From the NCBI GenBank assembly GCA_035651635.1, contig DASRFK010000138.1:1-52145 (forward strand): a stretch of DNA of 52,145 nucleotides, written 5' to 3'. Position numbers and translations under genes: made by a program. The notes beneath the pieces were generated by a model, which was not told where the DNA came from, did no database searches, and was given only the letters and a program-made list of their open reading frames with translations. Below, piece after piece: positions 1-8,397 of the stretch (its first letter is position 1; every line of letters starts with the position of its first letter). The stretch comes from JANXQE01 sp035651635 (lineage in GTDB: Bacteria; Verrucomicrobiota; Verrucomicrobiia; Limisphaerales; UBA8199).

Positions 1-1
1 C

Positions 2-1570
2 GGCACGCCGCACCTTATCGCAGTCCAGGTTGCTCCGGAATTGCCCAATCGCGCCGTGCGAGTCCAAACACGCCTCGGTAACGCTGGCGAACCAATTTCC
101 ACCAGGCTCGGTTTCACCGTCCGCGAAGCCAAGTCCGGGAAAATCATTTCCCAACAGGAGAGTGGCGAGATTTCCCTTGCCAAAGGAGCGGACCAAACTT
201 CCGTGGTTCTGATTGCGCTTCCAGGTTTCCATGCATGGTCGCCCGAGGATCCCTTCCTTTACTCGCTCGAAGTGAGCACCGCCGCGGACCGGTTGGAAAC
301 GCGCTTTGGGATGCGTAGTTTTCAATTTGATCCCACGACCAAGCGCGCGGTTTTGAATGGCAAGCCGTATTTCATGCGGGGAAGCAACATCACCTTGTAC
401 CGGTTTTTTGAGGACACTGAATGTGGCACTTTGCCTTGGGATACTAATTGGGTGCGGCTGCTGCACCGGCGCATAAAGCAAATGCATTGGAACTGCTTGC
501 GCTACTGCATCGGCTTTCCGCCCGAAGCCTGGTATCGGATTGCCGACGAAGAAGGCATTCTGATTCAGGACGAATTCCCGATCTGGTATGGCGGGCCTGG
601 ATGGTCCAAATGGCCTGAAGGACTCAGGAGCGGAGAGTTGATGCTTGAGTACACCGAATGGATGCGCGACCGGTGGAATCATCCCTCGGTAGTAATTTGG
701 GATGCGAGCAACGAAACGTCTTCTCCGGAAACGGGCATCGCCGTCCAAAAGGTGCGCGGACTCGACCTTTCTCATCGGCCCTGGGACAACAGCTATGGCG
801 CGCCGCGCGTTGCGGGTGACGTGTTCGAATCACACCCATACCATTTTCAGAATCCGAAGTACAAGCTGGCGAACCTGGCCAGCGAAGATCCCGTACCGCA
901 GGGGAATGCCCTGCGCAACCCGGGCGATTCTCCAGCCGTCATTAACGAATACGGCTGGCTTTGGCTCAATCGCGACGGCACGCCGACCACTCTGACCCAG
1001 AATTTGTACCAGAATTTGCTGGGGACCAACTCAACGACCGCGCAGCGGCGCCACCTGTACGCACGGTACCTGGCGGCCGAGACCGAGTTCTGGCGCAGCC
1101 ACCGGCAAGCGGCGGCAGTGATGCATTTCACCACACTGGGTTATTCTCGCTCCAACGGCCAGACCAGCGACCACTGGTTGAACGTGGCTAAACTCGAATG
1201 GGAACCGGAATTTTTGAAATATGTGCGCGACGCCTTCTCCCCTGTAAGCGTGATGATCGACGACTGGTCGGAAACCTATGAAGCGGGCAAACCTCATGAG
1301 TTTACGCTGGTTCTCTTGAACGACGAAAGTCATGACTGGAACGGCAAGCTGCGGCTTAGACTCTTGAGCGGCGACAGAACTGTGGTGGAGCAAAAGCTCA
1401 AAGGCAACATCCCCGCTTTTGGTCGCACAACACTGAAGGCCACAATTCCGCTGCCGGCAAATTGCGGTGCCTGCCAATTAGAAGCCGCGCTGACGATGTC
1501 TGGCGGCGATGTCCACAGCCTGCGTGACTTCTCGCTCGTTCCGGCGGTTACCGGATCAGATCATCCCTGA
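2..1570 (+). CDS. Glycoside hydrolase family 2 protein (5' end outside window)
   Basis: The reading frame is open from the left edge, so the N-terminus is missing; an internal TTG at 41 is not a convincing start. The visible part begins in an immunoglobulin-like sandwich domain, followed by the GH2 TIM-barrel. It carries the barrel-entry motif MRGSNI, the acid/base Glu in WDASNETS and the probable nucleophile Glu in INEYGW. A C-terminal beta-rich domain follows. GH2 enzymes are beta-galactosidases, beta-mannosidases or beta-glucuronidases acting on polysaccharide fragments; the exact substrate cannot be read here. Family assignment is firm, specificity unknown. Confidence 0.85.
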   Translation, partial: GTPHLIAVQVAPELPNRAVRVQTRLGNAGEPISTRLGFTVREAKSGKIISQQESGEISLAKGADQTSVVLIALPGFHAWSPEDPFLYSLEVSTAADRLETRFGMRSFQFDPTTKRAVLNGKPYFMRGSNITLYRFFEDTECGTLPWDTNWVRLLHRRIKQMHWNCLRYCIGFPPEAWYRIADEEGILIQDEFPIWYGGPGWSKWPEGLRSGELMLEYTEWMRDRWNHPSVVIWDASNETSSPETGIAVQKVRGLDLSHRPWDNSYGAPRVAGDVFESHPYHFQNPKYKLANLASEDPVPQGNALRNPGDSPAVINEYGWLWLNRDGTPTTLTQNLYQNLLGTNSTTAQRRHLYARYLAAETEFWRSHRQAAAVMHFTTLGYSRSNGQTSDHWLNVAKLEWEPEFLKYVRDAFSPVSVMIDDWSETYEAGKPHEFTLVLLNDESHDWNGKLRLRLLSGDRTVVEQKLKGNIPAFGRTTLKATIPLPANCGACQLEAALTMSGGDVHSLRDFSLVPAVTGSDHP

Positions 1571-1658
1571 GCGCAGGGCATAGGCACCCGACCTAACCAG
1601 CTCGACCGGAACCAACTACGCCCTGTTTGGAATTGGGCCCAGATGGCGCGGGAATTGC

Positions 1659-3098
1659 ATGCTCACGCCTGCGAATATGACGGGCACATGCACGAAACTG
1701 GGGACGCTAATCCTGCTGGTGAGAGCCTTGAGTCTAAATGCGGCCGAGATGCAACGCATGGGACATACAACGCTGGGGCCGCGCCACTCATTGCCGGATG
1801 ATAAAGGCATGTATGCGGCCGTGATCGACCCGGTCAATGGTTACGCCTATTTCGTTGGGTCTTACCTGTTCAAACTCGATGTCACTGGGGATTTGCCGGT
1901 GCAGGTCGGCCCCGCGATTTATACAGGCCAATTTACGCAAGGCGCGATCGACGTCGCGACGCACTACGGATATTTCCCAAAAACCACATTGGTTCGCTAC
2001 GATCTCGGCGTGGGCACAAACGCGGTGACCGGCGCCGGATCACTGAGCCTCTCGGCCGGAAATGCTTCCTGCCTCGCGCTGGACGATTCGGATTCAAATC
2101 CGGCCAATCACTATGCCTACGTTCTGTGCACTGCGGCAGGCAATCCAGCCAGGGTCGCCAAAGTAGCGCTGTCTACCTTCACCGAATTGGGTTCGGTAAC
2201 GCTTCAGCCAGGCGAAACCAATTTCCTGCTTGGCACACTGAGTGACGCCAAAAAAGGCTATGCCTATTTCGTCACGGTCCCGGGTGCGTCGGTTTCTCCC
2301 AAGGTGTTGAAAATCAAGATGACTGCCGGGACGAATCCGCCCGTGCGAATCGGGGCGGCCGACCTCGGCACGATTGGCGAGTTCATCGATGGCGCGTCGA
2401 TTGATCCGGTGCACGGTTTTGCCTATTACGGCAGTTACAACAGCGATACCAATATCCTGAGCAAGGTTTACAAGGTGAGGCTTGAAGAGGGCGACGTGCC
2501 GCCGACGCTCGTAGGCAGTGTTAACTTGCTACCGGGCGAAGGGCGATTGGCGGCGTCGGTTCTCGATCCAGCAAACGGTTTCGTGTACTTCGCCAATGAC
2601 AACAGCTATCCGGGCGGGGTTTACCAGTTAAGCCTCAATGGCACAAATGTCCCCATCGAGGTCGGCTTTTTGCCGTTTCCCGGAGGGCCGCAGGTGCCGC
2701 CGCCCAACGGCATCACCGCCAACAACACAACCACCAATGCCGACGGCATTCTGCCGTACGGCGAGGTTTTTTTGCGATCCGCCGTTTTTGATCCTGTTCG
2801 AGGATATGCCTATTTCGGGCAAGACAGCCGGCCAAATCAGGTCGTTAAGGTCAGGCTGGCACAGCTCGAGCCGGTCACGGTGGCAGGCGCTCGAGTTCCC
2901 GGCAGCGAGTCGATCCAATTCTCTTTCGGCAATGCCAGGGGCGCGACTTTCCATGCCCTGACCTCGAGCGATTTGACACTGCCGATGAATGGATGGACCG
3001 ACCTCGGAGCGGTGACGGAAATCGCTCCCGGGCAGTTTCAATTCACCGACTCACTGGGCTCGGAAATTCAACGATTTTATCGCGTCTTTGTGCCCTAA
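1659..3098 (+). CDS. Secreted seven-bladed beta-propeller protein
   Basis: A 479-residue protein with an N-terminal hydrophobic segment (TLILLVRALSLNAAE) that looks like a signal peptide; the second Met at 1677 is an alternative start. About seven repeats of roughly 50 residues follow the pattern DPxxGYAYFx(n)VxKVxL (for example DPVNGYAYFVG, DPVHGFAYYGS, DPANGFVYFAN, DPVRGYAYFGQ), as expected for a seven-bladed propeller. The last ~80 residues form a separate beta module ending in RFYRVFVP, a tail style I associate with secreted Verrucomicrobia proteins. No catalytic residues are recognised. It is probably an exported binding or scaffold protein; its ligand is unknown. Confidence 0.75.
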   Translation: MLTPANMTGTCTKLGTLILLVRALSLNAAEMQRMGHTTLGPRHSLPDDKGMYAAVIDPVNGYAYFVGSYLFKLDVTGDLPVQVGPAIYTGQFTQGAIDVATHYGYFPKTTLVRYDLGVGTNAVTGAGSLSLSAGNASCLALDDSDSNPANHYAYVLCTAAGNPARVAKVALSTFTELGSVTLQPGETNFLLGTLSDAKKGYAYFVTVPGASVSPKVLKIKMTAGTNPPVRIGAADLGTIGEFIDGASIDPVHGFAYYGSYNSDTNILSKVYKVRLEEGDVPPTLVGSVNLLPGEGRLAASVLDPANGFVYFANDNSYPGGVYQLSLNGTNVPIEVGFLPFPGGPQVPPPNGITANNTTTNADGILPYGEVFLRSAVFDPVRGYAYFGQDSRPNQVVKVRLAQLEPVTVAGARVPGSESIQFSFGNARGATFHALTSSDLTLPMNGWTDLGAVTEIAPGQFQFTDSLGSEIQRFYRVFVP

Positions 3099-3149
3099 AG
3101 AGTTCCGCGGGCCGAGGGACAAGTTTCACGAGTCCCCATTCTTAAAGGT

Positions 3150-4562
3150 TCAGACCAGCCATTTTTTGCGCTGAGCCAGATGGATGAGCCGGTGAGCCGC
3201 GGGTTCGCCTCTTGCCTTCAGGTTGCGACTGTCCCATTCAATCGGTTTGCCGTAACGCAGGGCCACCATCCCGACCATCGCCACCTCGGCGATATCAGTG
3301 CTGGAGACGAATCCCTGGAAGGTGTCCGATCCACCCTTGCAGGCATCGAGCCACTCCTGCATATGGTTCTTCGGTTCTCGCGGCAGCGACGCCGCCACCG
3401 GTTTGCATGCCGCGTGCTCCAACACTCCGCGAGCTTCGCTCTCCCCTTTCAGTCTTACCATGCCTCGGACACCCCATGCGTCGGAGCAAAGCAGCCCTTT
3501 TTCGCCCGCAAACAGAACGCCATTGGTCGGCACTTTTTCGAACGTTGAAATCAATTCTTTCCCGAGCTCCTCCGGCGGACCGGCCTTGACTCCGTCATGC
3601 CACCAGACCGTCACCGGGGCGAATTGGCCGCGGGCTGGGAATTCCCAGCGAAAATCCGTTGCGGAAGGATAACTGTCCTTGAGAGGTTCGGCCGTGGTCA
3701 CGGAAACGCGTTGCGGCGGCCCGAGCTGCAGTGCGCGATAGGGCAGATTGATCGCATGTGCCCCCATATCGGCCAGGTGTCCGTCTCCAAAGGCCAACCA
3801 GCGTCCCCAAGCGAGGCAACCACCCAGGTAATATTTCTTGAAGGGCAGGACCGGGGACGGGCCGCACCAGAAATCCCAATTGAGTCCTTCCGGGACGGGA
3901 TCGGCCTCGGTGGCGATCTCGGCGCTGGGCGGAAAAGTGCGATTGATCCAGCAGTGCACTTCACGAATCTGACCAAGTACGCCGGCTTGAATCACTTCCA
4001 TGCTCCGCCGGAACGTAGCGCTGGACCCGCCCTGCGTGCCGACCTGCGTCACCAATTTCGTGCGCCGCGCAAGCTCACGAATCTCCCGCGCCTCCGCGGC
4101 GCTATGGGCCAAAGGTTTTTCACAAAACACGTGTTTGCCAGCCTGCAGGGCTGCTTTGCTCATCGGCACATGCCAGCGCTGCCCCGCCGCGATTACCACA
4201 GCGTCAACAGATTTCTCCCTGGCCAGCAATTGGCGGTAATCTTCGTACACCTTGGCTTTTAGGAGAAGCTCACCTGCCGGGCCGTACTTGGCGGCGTGCT
4301 CTTTCTTCAGCCGGTCAAACTGGACGCCATTCACGTCACAGAGCGCGACCACGTTTTCCCCGGCATCCAGGATCGACGGCAAGAGCTGGTTCATTCGGCC
4401 GCCGCAGCCGAGCAAGGCGATGTTGAGCCTTTGGTTCGCCGCCGAGCCAAAAGCGCTGCCCGGGCGGATACAAGAAAGGGACCAGGCGCCTAATCCGGCG
4501 GCGCTAAGCTGTTTGAGAAACGATCGACGGGTGCTGGGAACATTGAGATGATTGGTTTTCAT
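3150..4562 (-). CDS. Tat-exported Gfo/Idh/MocA family oxidoreductase
   Basis: A 470-residue NAD(P)-dependent sugar or inositol-type dehydrogenase. The N-terminus has a twin-arginine motif (TRRSFLKQ, residues 11-18) and a hydrophobic core ending at Cys31, which could also be a lipobox. The Rossmann nucleotide-binding motif ALLGCGGRM lies near residues 49-57 and the family signature CEKPLAHS near 147-154. The C-terminal half is the usual alpha/beta substrate domain. Exported members of this family are numerous in Verrucomicrobia and Planctomycetes and are thought to act on sugars in the periplasm. The substrate is unknown. Confidence 0.88.
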   Translation of the reverse strand: MKTNHLNVPSTRRSFLKQLSAAGLGAWSLSCIRPGSAFGSAANQRLNIALLGCGGRMNQLLPSILDAGENVVALCDVNGVQFDRLKKEHAAKYGPAGELLLKAKVYEDYRQLLAREKSVDAVVIAAGQRWHVPMSKAALQAGKHVFCEKPLAHSAAEAREIRELARRTKLVTQVGTQGGSSATFRRSMEVIQAGVLGQIREVHCWINRTFPPSAEIATEADPVPEGLNWDFWCGPSPVLPFKKYYLGGCLAWGRWLAFGDGHLADMGAHAINLPYRALQLGPPQRVSVTTAEPLKDSYPSATDFRWEFPARGQFAPVTVWWHDGVKAGPPEELGKELISTFEKVPTNGVLFAGEKGLLCSDAWGVRGMVRLKGESEARGVLEHAACKPVAASLPREPKNHMQEWLDACKGGSDTFQGFVSSTDIAEVAMVGMVALRYGKPIEWDSRNLKARGEPAAHRLIHLAQRKKWLV

Positions 4563-4710
4563 GGGTGGAACGTTCTGAGTTTGTCATTCCGCTGCTGTCT
4601 AAGATTAGTAGTAACTAAACCGCGTGAGAAGCCAAAAGTAAGTGAAACTGAACCTGACTTCCTTCAATGCCCTCAGCTCGATAGTCCGGTCTTCTAATCC
4701 TTTGCCATGG

Positions 4711-6027
4711 CTAATAGTTTTTGACGCGTTCCATTTTTGCGCGCAGGGCGCGACTGCACGCCTTGAGTCCGGCCAGTTGCGGATCCGCCTTGGCCAACTC
4801 ACCCAGATTTGAGAGGACCTTCTCGATCGCCAACGCGACATCCTCCGCGTGCGAGTCGTCGCCGATTAAGAGGAAGTGTGGCAGCCAAACCGATTCTTCG
4901 TAAGCCGCGCGCTCGGAAACCGGACATCGACACGCAGAGTAATCAACGGGATGTTCCCGGCCAATGACCAGTTGGGGGCAATTCTCCGGTGTCACATAGA
5001 ACAGGTCGCTGCGGTAAACCGGCTCGTAAAAGCGGCCGTCGCAAGGAACTCCTTCCGCCTCCAGTGCCGCGACAAACAAATCGCGGCTGGGAGCGGCGCC
5101 AGTCGGCCGGTACTGAAAAACAAACTGGTAATTCGTTTCCCGTTCCAATCCCGCTTGAGGAGGCAAAGCCCGCACGTGAGGCAAGGCAGCCAGGGCTTTG
5201 GAGAGCAGCGCCGCATTTCTGGTGCGCCGCGCGCAGAGTTCGGGCCAGGCATCCAACTGGCCCAGCAGCAAAGCTGCCTGCAGCTCAGTCATTCGGTAAT
5301 TGGCGCCCAGTACCTTGCGCCCGAATTGGTCGGTCGGGCTGGGCCGGCCACAGTTGATGATGGATTGCAGCGCTTCAAAGCAGTCCAGCCGGTTGGTCAA
5401 AACGATCCCGCCTTCGCCCGCGGTCATCAACTTGCTCTCCTGAAAACTGAAGCACCCGGCATCACCGGCGGCGCCGGCTCCCTTGCCTTGATAACGGCCG
5501 CCGTGCGCATGCGCGCAATCCTCCACCACGATGAGATTGTATTCGCGCGCGATGGCCAGGAGCGCGGGCATATCCGCAAATCGCAACGCAAGGTGCACGG
5601 GCAGCAGGCCGCGGGTGCGTGGCGTAATGGCGGCGCGGACAGCCTTTGGGTCCAGACAATAAGTATCGGGGTCTACGTCTGCAAATACGGGAACGCACCC
5701 GGCCTGCAGGACGGCGATGGCGGTGCCGTCCCAGGTGTACGCCGGCACAATGATTTCGTCACCGAATTGGAACCCAAGCGCCTGAATCGCCGCCAACAAC
5801 GCAACCGTTCCATTGACGAGGCACAACCCGTACTTTGCGCCGTGCAGTTCAGCAAAGCGTTGGGCGAATTCTCCGGCGTGTTTGCTCGGCACGGGAAAGC
5901 CTCCCCAATGCCGGCTTTCAATTACCTTTAGGACGCGGTCGATATCCGCCCGCGTGTATTGCGGCCACGGCGAAAAGGGTTTGGTGCGGAAAGGTTGTCC
6001 TCCGAGGATCGCAAGTTTCAGTCCCAT
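4711..6027 (-). CDS. DegT/DnrJ/EryC1/StrS family PLP-dependent aminotransferase
   Basis: A 438-residue fold-type I PLP enzyme. The Asp contacting the cofactor lies in VVEDCAHAHGG (D170) and the Schiff-base lysine in FSFQESKLMTAGEGG (K199), so it is a catalytic aminotransferase rather than a lysine-less dehydratase. Family members aminate keto-sugars for cell-surface glycans or secondary metabolites. It starts at the ATG at 6025-6027, ten bases below the stop of a small exported-protein gene read in the same direction, so the two may be co-transcribed. The sugar substrate is unknown. Confidence 0.9.
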   Translation of the reverse strand: MGLKLAILGGQPFRTKPFSPWPQYTRADIDRVLKVIESRHWGGFPVPSKHAGEFAQRFAELHGAKYGLCLVNGTVALLAAIQALGFQFGDEIIVPAYTWDGTAIAVLQAGCVPVFADVDPDTYCLDPKAVRAAITPRTRGLLPVHLALRFADMPALLAIAREYNLIVVEDCAHAHGGRYQGKGAGAAGDAGCFSFQESKLMTAGEGGIVLTNRLDCFEALQSIINCGRPSPTDQFGRKVLGANYRMTELQAALLLGQLDAWPELCARRTRNAALLSKALAALPHVRALPPQAGLERETNYQFVFQYRPTGAAPSRDLFVAALEAEGVPCDGRFYEPVYRSDLFYVTPENCPQLVIGREHPVDYSACRCPVSERAAYEESVWLPHFLLIGDDSHAEDVALAIEKVLSNLGELAKADPQLAGLKACSRALRAKMERVKNY

Positions 6028-6036
6028 AGCCGCGAT

Positions 6037-6474
6037 TCATTTGAGCTTTTTAATCCGATGCGTGCCGTTCCCGACAAATTCCGAATCGCCGCCGGCAGAG
6101 CGCACGCGCAATCTTAGATTAGCCTCACTCTGCTTTGCCTCGATGCTGATGGTGCCGGAGACGATCTCAATCGGTTTTGCGTCCGAAGTAATCTTGATTT
6201 GCTCCTTGGTGTAAACCGGCCCGATGCCTTCAAGGTCGATATCGTATTCCCATTTGAGTGAGCGGGTGCTTGGGCCGCAGGAACCAAAAAACACACCGCG
6301 TTTGTAGCTCGCGAGCTGGAAGGAGTAATGAACGATCCCGGTGGGCGGTGAATAGGAGTGCCAAAAATCCAGCCTGGTCTCCGCATGGGCCAAACTCTGA
6401 CACAGGATGACCCCAGCCAGGAATAGACCCCGCGCCAGCCAGCTGCGGAACTGAAGATACCGGAGGTCAGCCAT
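6037..6474 (-). CDS. Small exported protein of unknown function
   Basis: A 145-residue protein with an evident signal peptide: basic LRYLQFRSWLAR, hydrophobic GLFLAGVILCQSL, cleavage after AHA near residue 31. The mature part is about 110 residues, beta-rich and basic at its end, with a single Cys (in SCGPSTRS). I do not recognise the family. It lies just upstream of the DegT aminotransferase on the same strand and is divergent from the membrane protease gene on the other side. Nothing beyond export can be inferred. Confidence 0.65.
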   Translation of the reverse strand: MADLRYLQFRSWLARGLFLAGVILCQSLAHAETRLDFWHSYSPPTGIVHYSFQLASYKRGVFFGSCGPSTRSLKWEYDIDLEGIGPVYTKEQIKITSDAKPIEIVSGTISIEAKQSEANLRLRVRSAGGDSEFVGNGTHRIKKLK

Positions 6475-6607
6475 AGTCCTATTCAGCCCCCAGGGAATGA
6501 GTTATGCAACGAAAATCCCGAAGGAGCATAATCATAGGGCATGTCACCAAAGCCGCGCCGCACGTCCCGAGTTGCGAAGATCGGGTCTAGACCCCACATT
6601 GAGCCCA

Positions 6608-7474
6608 ATGAACGACGGCAGTAACGCGTCACCGGGCCAGCCACCGACCCAGCCTTCGTGGGAACCCCACTATTCGGAGCCACCTGGTTCCGATCCAACT
6701 TTGGGCCAAAGGCTCAAGAAATTGTTCGCGCCGTTGGGCGTGGCCGCAGTGGTCATCGCTAAATTCGCGGCGAAACTGAAATTCCTGGTCTTGCCGCTGA
6801 TCAAATTCCTGCCCGTACTCCTGAAGACGGGCGGCACGATGATCCTGTCGGTCGGGGCTTATGCCCTAAACTGGGGATGGAGATTTGCCGTTGGATTCGT
6901 GCTGCTGATTTTCGTGCATGAATGCGGACACTTGTTGGTGGCGAAGAAGTTCGGATTGAAAGTTGGGGCACCGGTTTTTATCCCCTTCATGGGGGCATTC
7001 ATCGCGCTTAAGGAAGCACCAAAAGATGCTTGGATGGAAGCCTGGGTGGGGATTGGTGGTCCCTTGTTGGGCACCTTGGGAGCCCTCGCCTGCGCGTGGG
7101 TATATGTGCTGACGGGCAACCCGCTCTTGCGCGGCCTCGCGTATACGGGGTTTTTCCTCAATTTGTTCAATCTTGCTCCGATTGGGTTTCTGGATGGCGG
7201 CCGGATTGTGACGGCGCTGTCACCGTGGCTGTGGCTTGCGGGAGCCGCGATCGTACTCGGAATGATGATCCTGCATCCGAATTTTTTGCTCGGATTGATC
7301 CTGATAATGTCGCTGCCCAGGCTCTGGTCATTGTTTCGAAGCAAAACACCTGAAGAACAACGGTACTTTGAAGTGGCTCCGGGTCGACGGCTGATTATGG
7401 CCGGATGTTATTTTGGCCTGATTGGGTTCCTGCTCTTGGCAATGAAACTTAGCCAGATGGATTACGGCTCATGA
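6608..7474 (+). CDS. Site-2 type membrane metalloprotease (M50 family, no PDZ)
   Basis: A 288-residue multi-pass membrane protein. The zinc motif HECGH lies at residues 104-108 inside a hydrophobic helix, and the second motif NLFNLAPIGFLDGG at 185-198 supplies the third ligand (Asp), as in site-2 proteases. A Pro/Ser-rich cytoplasmic N-terminus of about 35 residues precedes the first membrane segment. No PDZ domain is present, unlike the RseP-type protein at 35288. I prefer the ATG at 6608 because the upstream extension (ATG at 6497) reads as non-protein-like sequence. The substrate is unknown; such enzymes clip membrane-bound regulators. Confidence 0.82.
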   Translation: MNDGSNASPGQPPTQPSWEPHYSEPPGSDPTLGQRLKKLFAPLGVAAVVIAKFAAKLKFLVLPLIKFLPVLLKTGGTMILSVGAYALNWGWRFAVGFVLLIFVHECGHLLVAKKFGLKVGAPVFIPFMGAFIALKEAPKDAWMEAWVGIGGPLLGTLGALACAWVYVLTGNPLLRGLAYTGFFLNLFNLAPIGFLDGGRIVTALSPWLWLAGAAIVLGMMILHPNFLLGLILIMSLPRLWSLFRSKTPEEQRYFEVAPGRRLIMAGCYFGLIGFLLLAMKLSQMDYGS

Positions 7475-7529
7475 GTCGACGTTGAATTTGGTTGGACTTG
7501 GGGATTTCCAAATTCCATGCTGCTGGCCA

Positions 7530-7859
7530 ATGGACGCCGACGAGCGCGATATTTGCTTGTACCTTAAGGGTTTCCCCGGCCAATTCGTCTCGTTTGGTGA
7601 AATCTCCAAAAGGGCCGGGGGCAAGCGCAGGTACCGGCAGGAGCCGGAGTGGGCTACGCCCGTTTTATCGCGCCTGGTGGACAAAGGGATCGTTGAGTCC
7701 GACTCGACAGCGCATTACCGTTTGAAGACCAAGCCTAAACCCAAGCGACCGGCTCACTGGGTTTCACCGGAGATCCGAAAAATCCTGGAAAAGAGCGGAA
7801 AAGAGTTTGACGGCGTATTCGAGGTGGATGAGGACGAAGACGAGCCAGCCAAGGAGTAG
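7530..7859 (+). CDS. Small winged-helix-like protein
   Basis: A 109-residue protein that starts MDADERDICLYLKGFPGQ. The first ~65 residues resemble a winged helix: a helix, FVSFGEISKRAGGKRRY, then WATPVLSRLVDKGIVESD and a short wing. A basic KPKPKRPAH linker and a strongly acidic tail (DEDEDEPAKE) follow. The upstream in-frame TTG at 7482 gives a Cys/Trp-containing extension that looks spurious. It lies 55 bases after the membrane protease and before the HU-like gene. It may bind DNA; no exact family is recognised. Confidence 0.65.
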   Translation: MDADERDICLYLKGFPGQFVSFGEISKRAGGKRRYRQEPEWATPVLSRLVDKGIVESDSTAHYRLKTKPKPKRPAHWVSPEIRKILEKSGKEFDGVFEVDEDEDEPAKE

Positions 7860-7903
7860 GGGTTGGGAGAAGGTAGTTACGGTTCAGCTGTTCTAATTGG
7901 GGC

Positions 7904-7932
7904 TTGACCCTTGACAGGAAGAGGTTTATAGA
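7904..7932 (+). promoter_or_regulatory. Candidate promoter of the HU-like gene
   Basis: TTGACC at 7904-7909 and TATAGA at 7927-7932 are separated by 17 bases, giving a start about 30 bases before the ATG at 7969. A second TTGACA at 7911-7916 lacks a good -10 at standard spacing. Pattern match only. Confidence 0.38.
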
Positions 7933-7968
7933 CGTTTGTTGACGGATGTAACCCTAACTCCATTACCT

Positions 7969-8298
7969 ATGACTCTGACAAAACGAGACTTGGTGATTCG
8001 GATCAGTGAAGAAACAGGACTGATTCAGCAGCAGGTCCTTACAGTGGTTCAGAAGACGCTCGACTACATCGCCGAGGCCTTGGCCAAAGGCGAAAAAGTT
8101 GAGCTGCGAAATTTCGGCGTTTTCGAAGTTAAAGTTCGCAAGGCACGCATTGGCCGAAATCCTAATGCACCAGCCACCGATGTCCCCATTCCGGAACGCT
8201 CGGTGGTTAAATTCAAACCTGGCAAAGAGATGCGCGGCGAAGTGATCAAGATTCCGCCACGATCCTCTCCTGCGCAGCCATCCCAACCAGCCGCCTGA
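7969..8298 (+). CDS. HU/IHF family DNA-bending protein
   Basis: A 109-residue nucleoid protein. The fold signature is complete: the helical N-terminus LTKRDLVIRISEETG, the core VELRNFGVFEVKVRKAR, the DNA-arm region with GRNPNAP, and the closing VVKFKPGKEMR. It bends DNA as a dimer. The start is the ATG at 7969; the TTG at 7936 upstream would add a non-homologous stretch. The C-terminal tail SSPAQPSQPAA extends beyond the usual ~94 residues. It is followed by an intrinsic terminator, so it is likely a single-gene transcript. Confidence 0.9.
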   Translation: MTLTKRDLVIRISEETGLIQQQVLTVVQKTLDYIAEALAKGEKVELRNFGVFEVKVRKARIGRNPNAPATDVPIPERSVVKFKPGKEMRGEVIKIPPRSSPAQPSQPAA

Positions 8299-8325
8299 AT
8301 TCGGCTGACGGTTCCTTCACTTCCA

Positions 8326-8354
8326 CGCGCCGCAGCGCGGCGTGAGGCCTTTTT
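8326..8354 (+). terminator. Intrinsic terminator after the HU-like gene
   Basis: CGCGCCGC (8326-8333), loop AGC and GCGGCGTG (8337-8344) form an 8-bp stem with one wobble, followed by AGGCC and TTTTT. It sits between the HU stop and hisS. Confidence 0.6.
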
Positions 8355-8397
8355 GCTTTTGCCAAGGCCCACTGCTTCCTACCCTTTGTCTTGATTT

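Noticed and set aside
4876..5931. Long plus-strand open frame (351 codons) opposite the DegT aminotransferase
   Set aside because: It is an antisense shadow of a gene with clear PLP motifs, and its translation shows no family features.
8299..8397. T-box or other riboswitch before hisS
   Set aside because: The gap is under 100 bases and is accounted for by an ordinary terminator; no T-box sequence is present.
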